The notes below the pieces were generated by a model. That model did not search any database, was not told the DNA's origin, and saw only the letters and a program-made list of their open reading frames with translations. DNA of 33,770 bases from Phormidium tenue FACHB-886 (GTDB lineage Bacteria > Cyanobacteriota > Cyanobacteriia > Elainellales > Elainellaceae), in assembly GCF_014764505.1 (NCBI RefSeq), contig NZ_JACXWX010000053.1, forward strand, positions 1-33,770. Direction: 5' to 3'. Each line of letters begins with the position of its first letter. Within the stretch, counting starts at the first letter, position 1. Positions 33,573-33,770 of this stretch are shown piece by piece. The translations under genes were made by a program, and so were the position numbers.

Positions 33573-33770
33573 GTTGTGTCGCAAAAACTTATAAAGGACA
33601 ACCGAGCGATATCGTTTGCATTCCCTTAAGCAGCAATTCCAAAGATTGCTTCAATAAATCTAACTTGAGAGACAATATCCCCTTGTTCAATTTCTTTCAC
33701 TTGTCCTTTCCGAATCATGTTCATCGCTTCGATTCCGCTCAAGGTTTTTCTGGCACTGTTGAACGTCTTC
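33573..33770 (-). mobile_element. IS6-family insertion sequence, one end (continues past the window)
   Basis: The terminal sequence GGTTGTGTCGCAAAAACTTA starting at 33573 resembles the GGTTCTGTtGCAAA ends of IS6-family elements. A transposase gene reads inward, ending 53 bp from the terminus, as expected. The other end is outside the window, so the target duplication is not visible. Confidence 0.7.
33626..33770 (-). CDS. IS6-family transposase, C-terminal part (runs off the right edge)
   Basis: The visible minus-strand frame encodes 47 residues ending in TAA (33628-33626): KTFNSARKTLSGIEAMNMIR, then KGQVKEIEQGDIVSQ and RFIEAIFGIAA. The FxTFxSARxTLxGIEAMxMIRKGQ pattern is the C-terminal signature of IS6/IS240 transposases, after the catalytic Glu. 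It is a different subgroup from the remnant at 28630. Intactness cannot be judged. Confidence 0.8.
   Translation of the reverse strand, partial: KTFNSARKTLSGIEAMNMIRKGQVKEIEQGDIVSQVRFIEAIFGIAA

Noticed and set aside
1-33770. CRISPR array, tRNA or rRNA genes
   Set aside because: No regularly spaced repeats, cloverleaf-like sequences or rRNA-like stretches were found on reading either strand.

Overview
The window looks like the chromosome of a cyanobacterium, probably a filamentous or Leptolyngbya-type one. The octamer GCGATCGC (HIP1) and partial forms of it recur throughout both genes and spacers. The first long gene is also a cyanobacterial-style STAND protein (vMAP-N HTH, NB-ARC, pentapeptide-like tail leading to WD40). 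No rRNA, tRNA, CRISPR array or phage module was seen. The region is accessory in character. It contains pieces of five insertion sequences from four families (IS1, IS21, IS630 and two IS6-like), all partial or degenerate as far as the window shows.

Layout. Positions 1-214 are the left end of an IS1-like element that has cut the STAND gene (to 2082) just before its WD40 repeats. Positions 2493-3942 hold an NmrA-like NAD(P)-binding protein and a secreted cupin, followed by gene debris with an IS21 istA remnant (4677-4915). A Tat-exported flavin amine oxidase (5081-6673) and an internally deleted IS630 transposase (6994-7581) come next.

From 7669 to 28517 lies a compact set of about 18 genes for uptake and hydrolysis of small cyclic amides, ureides or nucleobase-like compounds. 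On the + strand are a dihydropyrimidinase/hydantoinase, two TRZ/ATZ-type amidohydrolases, an NMT1/SsuA-type ABC transporter (Tat lipoprotein, permease, ATPase), a free-standing YcgQ C-terminal (DUF1980) protein and, after an intervening minus-strand amidase, a PuuE-like allantoinase/polysaccharide deacetylase. On the - strand, besides that first amidase, is a tightly packed eight-gene run: PfkB kinase, ribose-type (CUT2) binding protein, ATPase, permease, phosphotriesterase-family hydrolase, PF07090 amidotransferase-like protein, M20 peptidase and a second amidase. It lies downstream of a LacI-family regulator. Two identical TAAAACGTTTTA palindromes spaced 21 bp apart sit between lacI and pfkB and are very probably its operators. 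The natural reading is an inducible nitrogen/carbon scavenging island. The exact substrate cannot be read from sequence.

Positions 28518-33770 hold an IS6-like transposase remnant and a minus-strand redox cluster: Old Yellow Enzyme (OYE1), an AzoR-type azoreductase, and a second OYE (OYE2) fused to two SnoaL/NTF2-like domains. The two OYEs are tandem paralogues and share a duplicated upstream leader. The divergent AraC-type regulator fragment beside them is cut by an IS6-family element at 33573, whose transposase runs off the window.

The observations most worth a second look are the LacI-controlled cyclic-amide island with paired operators, the OYE-SnoaL-SnoaL fusion, the stand-alone DUF1980 protein in the ABC cluster, and a perfect 22-bp palindrome plus an unannotated open frame between the two TRZ/ATZ amidohydrolases.
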